Assembly: GCA_014359855.1 (NCBI GenBank)
Contig: JACIYQ010000355.1
Coordinates: 1-8,483 of the forward strand
From: Parvibaculum sp.
GTDB lineage: Bacteria; Pseudomonadota; Alphaproteobacteria; Parvibaculales; Parvibaculaceae
Length of the DNA stretch: 8,483 bases
Reading direction: 5' to 3'
Of this stretch, positions 6,859 to 8,483 are shown piece after piece. The notes beneath the pieces were generated by a model. That model saw nothing but the letters and a program-made list of their open reading frames with translations, was not told where the DNA came from and made no database searches. Position numbers and translations under genes: made by a program. How positions within the stretch are numbered: the stretch's first letter is position 1; each line of letters begins with the position of its first letter.

Positions 6859-7584
6859 AGCGGGATTGGAAACCGGTACCGCCGTCTCGACGGTGTCCTT
6901 CATTTTGTGCGATGGCTCCACGAGGCCTGCAGAAATGATGAGCTTTGCACCTTCCTCGATCGTCATGTCGAGGACGTGCACATCTTGCCTGGGGACGAAG
7001 AGAAGAAATCCCGATGTCGGGTTCGGCGTCGTCGGAAGAAAAACGCTGATGAGCTCCTCGCCCGTCTTGTGAACAATCTCGCCTTTCGTTTGTGTCGCGA
7101 TGAAGACGATGCAGTAGATGCCCTCGCGGGGATATTCGATCAGTCCCACCTCACGAAACGATGCGGCGGATTGCGAAATCACCGTCTCGAAAATCTGCTT
7201 CAGCGCTCCGTAGATACTTCGCACGACCGGCATGCGCGAAACGATACGCTCGCCGAATGTGAGTACCGCGCGCCCAAAGAAATTCGCCGTCAGCGCGCCG
7301 AGCAGCGTGAGCAGAACGAAGGCGATCAGAAGGCCGAGGCCCGGAAGGTCGAATGGCAGGTAATTGTCGGGCTGATACTGGCTCGGGATCAACGGCGTGA
7401 ACCAGGTATCGACGAGGTCGATGAACCAGCGCACGATCCATATCGTGAGGCCGATGGGCGCGGCAACGACAAGCCCGGTGAAAAAATAGTTTCTGAGCCT
7501 CGTCATGAAGCCGACATGCCGGGCCGGCAGAATCAAAGATGGCTCATCCGTCTTCCCGGCGTTTTCACTGTCCTGATCGCTCAT
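6850..7584 (-). CDS. DUF502 family inner membrane protein
   Basis: This protein has 244 residues from the preferred start. Two strong membrane helices are visible at about 34-58 (YFFTGLVVAAPIGLTIWIV) and 82-106, joined by a loop with LIPSQYQPDNYLPFDLPGLG. After these comes RMPVVRSIYGALKQIFETV (117-135), the best conserved DUF502 stretch, and a cytoplasmic-looking beta-rich domain with FLPTTPNPTSGFLLFVP. The biochemical function of the family is not established; in alphaproteobacteria it is often found near recG. The ATG at 7584 places about 30 polar residues before helix 1. The frame is open back to an ATG at 7713, but the extra 43 residues look like a translated leader (glycine/proline-rich, no pattern). 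A GGGAGG lies 14 bases before the chosen ATG, longer than ideal, so the exact start is uncertain. It is convergent with recG. Confidence 0.85.
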   Translation of the reverse strand: MSDQDSENAGKTDEPSLILPARHVGFMTRLRNYFFTGLVVAAPIGLTIWIVRWFIDLVDTWFTPLIPSQYQPDNYLPFDLPGLGLLIAFVLLTLLGALTANFFGRAVLTFGERIVSRMPVVRSIYGALKQIFETVISQSAASFREVGLIEYPREGIYCIVFIATQTKGEIVHKTGEELISVFLPTTPNPTSGFLLFVPRQDVHVLDMTIEEGAKLIISAGLVEPSHKMKDTVETAVPVSNPASA

Positions 7585-7598
7585 TCGGTCTGCCGCAT
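7581..7598 (-). other. Five-codon mini-ORF (MRQTE) overlapping the DUF502 start
   Basis: An ATG at 7598 directly abuts the GGGAGG motif and reads M-R-Q-T-E-stop. Its TGA overlaps the DUF502 ATG in an ATGA arrangement, the usual geometry for termination-reinitiation coupling. The Shine-Dalgarno is too close to this ATG for good initiation, so translation is doubtful. Confidence 0.2.
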
Positions 7599-7603
7599 CC
7601 TCC

Positions 7604-7622
7604 CGCCAAGTCCCATTTGGCG
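7604..7622 (-). promoter_or_regulatory. Small hairpin touching the DUF502 Shine-Dalgarno
   Basis: CGCCAA (7604-7609) and TTGGCG (7617-7622) are perfect 6-base inverted arms with a 7-base loop. In the minus-strand transcript the 3' arm runs straight into GGGAGG (7604-7599), sharing one G with it. A folded arm there could affect ribosome access. Evidence is by complementarity only. Confidence 0.3.
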
Positions 7623-7634
7623 CCACGTTGACGC

Positions 7635-7663
7635 CGGGGGCGCTGGCCTCCAGCACGCCCCCG
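7635..7663 (-). repeat. Strong GC-rich hairpin in the DUF502 leader
   Basis: CGGGGGCG (7635-7642) pairs with CGCCCCCG (7656-7663). CTGG (7643-7646) pairs with CCAG (7650-7653), leaving a CA bulge and a three-base loop. That is 12 GC-dominated pairs. On the minus strand no T run follows it, so it is not a typical terminator in that direction. On the plus strand CCCTTCTTAT follows, which is only moderately T-rich, and no plus-strand gene ends here. Confidence 0.4.
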
Positions 7664-7779
7664 CCCTTCTTATCATTGCAGGGCTTCCCTGTCAGGTGCA
7701 TGCGCTTCATCATGGCCGGACAGATATCGCCGCGGGACGATCAGAAGCCCGCCGGAACAGACCCCAGGGAGAGAATGGC

Positions 7780-8483
7780 ATGGCCACCGCCCAGTCCGGA
7801 ACGATGATCCGGCTTCTGACGGAGGATGAATGCACCCATACGCCGGACGCCGCCCCGAACTATAATGAGAGCATGTATTTCAACGCGTTCGATCCGCAAA
7901 CAAAAATCGGCGGCTGGTTCCGCCTCGGCAACCGGCCGAATGAAGGTTATGCGGAAATGTCGGTTTGCCTGTACCTGCCGGGCGGCCGCGTCGCATTCGC
8001 TTACGCAAAGCCGAAAATCTCCGGTAACGAGGAGATGAACGCCGGGGGTATGAAGATCGAGGTGGTCGAGCCGTTCAAGCGCCTGCGCCTTACCTTTTCC
8101 GGCAAGGTCGTCGTTCTCTCCAATCCGCTCGACATGGCGGACCCTGCCAAGGCCTTCAAGGAGAACCCGGTCGTTCCGCGCGAGGTGGAACTCGACTACG
8201 AAGGCGTCTCGACAATGTTCGGCGGCGAGACTGTGAGAGAGGACGGATCCCCCCTTGATCTCGATCCCGAAAAGTCCTTTGCCAAGGCGCATTACGAACA
8301 GCACATGGCCGCAAAGCGACGTTTCAGGGTTGGCGAAGAAAGCTTCGATATTTGCGGCTTCGGCCTTCGTGACAAGAGCTGGGGGCCCCGCTATTGGCAG
8401 GGGATCCACTGGTACCGCTGGCTGCCGATGAACTTCGGGCGCGATTTCGGCATGATGATTTCCATCGTCACGAACGACGAGGG
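7780..8483 (+). CDS. DUF7064/DUF7065-like (CrtC/AttH lipocalin-type) protein, 3' end cut by window
   Basis: The frame is open from the ATG at 7780 to the window end, giving 234 residues, and no stop is reached. The ATG follows AGGGAGAG at a 6-base spacing; an in-frame ATG at 7804 is a weaker alternative. The sequence is beta-rich, with NYNESMYFNAFD (27-38) and IGGWFRLGNRPNEGY (43-57) early, and GFGLRDKSWGPRYWQGIHW (193-211) followed by YRWLPMNFG late. I recognise this pattern from uncharacterised two-domain proteins related to the hydroxyneurosporene synthase/AttH lipocalin-like fold, now split as DUF7065 and DUF7064. They are common in actinobacteria and alphaproteobacteria that handle lipids, steroids or hydrocarbons, but no reaction is established. 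No signal peptide is visible. The conserved aspartate, arginine and tryptophan residues of the DKSWGPR segment would be candidates for an active pocket. The gene is divergent from DUF502, and what follows it is unseen. Confidence 0.65.
   Translation, partial: MATAQSGTMIRLLTEDECTHTPDAAPNYNESMYFNAFDPQTKIGGWFRLGNRPNEGYAEMSVCLYLPGGRVAFAYAKPKISGNEEMNAGGMKIEVVEPFKRLRLTFSGKVVVLSNPLDMADPAKAFKENPVVPREVELDYEGVSTMFGGETVREDGSPLDLDPEKSFAKAHYEQHMAAKRRFRVGEESFDICGFGLRDKSWGPRYWQGIHWYRWLPMNFGRDFGMMISIVTNDE

Larger units (their letters stand above)
7585..7779. other. Divergent intergenic region with structured leader of the DUF502 gene
   Basis: This 195-base gap separates the two divergent genes. On the minus strand it holds two hairpins, a GGGAGG Shine-Dalgarno-like motif (7604-7599) and a five-codon ORF that ends over the DUF502 start. 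A weak minus-strand promoter can be proposed: CTGACA (7695-7690) and GATAAG (7674-7669) with a short 15-base spacer that contains CAGGG-CTT-CCCTG (7679-7691). I see no convincing promoter for the plus-strand gene, only its ribosome site (AGGGAGAG, 7766-7773). Confidence 0.4.

Noticed and set aside
7585..7713. N-terminal extension of the DUF502 protein from the ATG at 7713
   Set aside because: The extra 43 residues are low in pattern and coincide with hairpins. The start at 7584 gives the usual short lead before the first membrane helix. It is not fully excluded.
7741..8409. Minus-strand ORF of 222 codons
   Set aside because: It is the complement of the DUF7064/DUF7065-like gene, whose plus-strand frame has recognisable motifs and a good ribosome site.
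1..8483. CRISPR array, tRNA/rRNA, insertion sequence, phage or defence system
   Set aside because: No spaced direct repeats, cloverleaf-like sequence, transposase motifs or inverted terminal repeats were seen. The dense, well-known chromosomal genes leave little room for them.

Overview
The window looks like ordinary chromosomal DNA of a GC-rich alphaproteobacterium. This rests on the mfd / sdhE / recG gene block, a DUF502 membrane protein next to recG, and the style of the protein sequences. A Hyphomicrobiales-type or Parvibaculum-like environmental genus is a reasonable guess, but it is an inference without any database search. Six complete or near-complete chromosomal genes and one further partial gene are supported. 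There is no sign of a phage, insertion sequence, CRISPR array or RNA gene.

Layout: (1) 1-381 (+), the C-terminal part of a FrnE-like DsbA-family oxidoreductase, cut by the window edge. (2) 412-855 (+), a small four-helix membrane protein of the hydroxylaminobenzene mutase (HabA) family. An unusual T8G9 homopolymer lies just before its start. (3) 857-4366 (-), mfd, the transcription-repair coupling factor, convergent with the mutase gene with one base between the stop codons. (4) 4383-4679 (-), sdhE, the FAD assembly factor for succinate dehydrogenase, which lies directly upstream of mfd and is probably cotranscribed with it. (5) 4774-6858 (+), recG, the fork-remodelling helicase, divergent from sdhE across a 94-base promoter region. 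(6) 6850-7584 (-), a DUF502 two-helix membrane protein whose stop region overlaps that of recG by 9 bases. (7) 7780-8483 (+), the start of a DUF7064/DUF7065-like protein of unknown function that runs off the window.

The central block combines two related superfamily 2 DNA translocases, Mfd and RecG, transcribed away from a shared intergenic region. Mfd removes RNA polymerase stalled at lesions and recruits nucleotide excision repair. RecG regresses stalled forks and processes branched DNA. SdhE sits in the mfd transcription unit but acts on respiratory complex II, so this is more likely a conserved neighbourhood than a shared pathway.

I did not find a new multi-gene system. The points most worth a second look are the T8G9 tract fused to a terminator-like hairpin before the mutase gene, the structured leader with a five-codon overlapping ORF before the DUF502 gene, and the two convergent gene pairs with no room for separate terminators.
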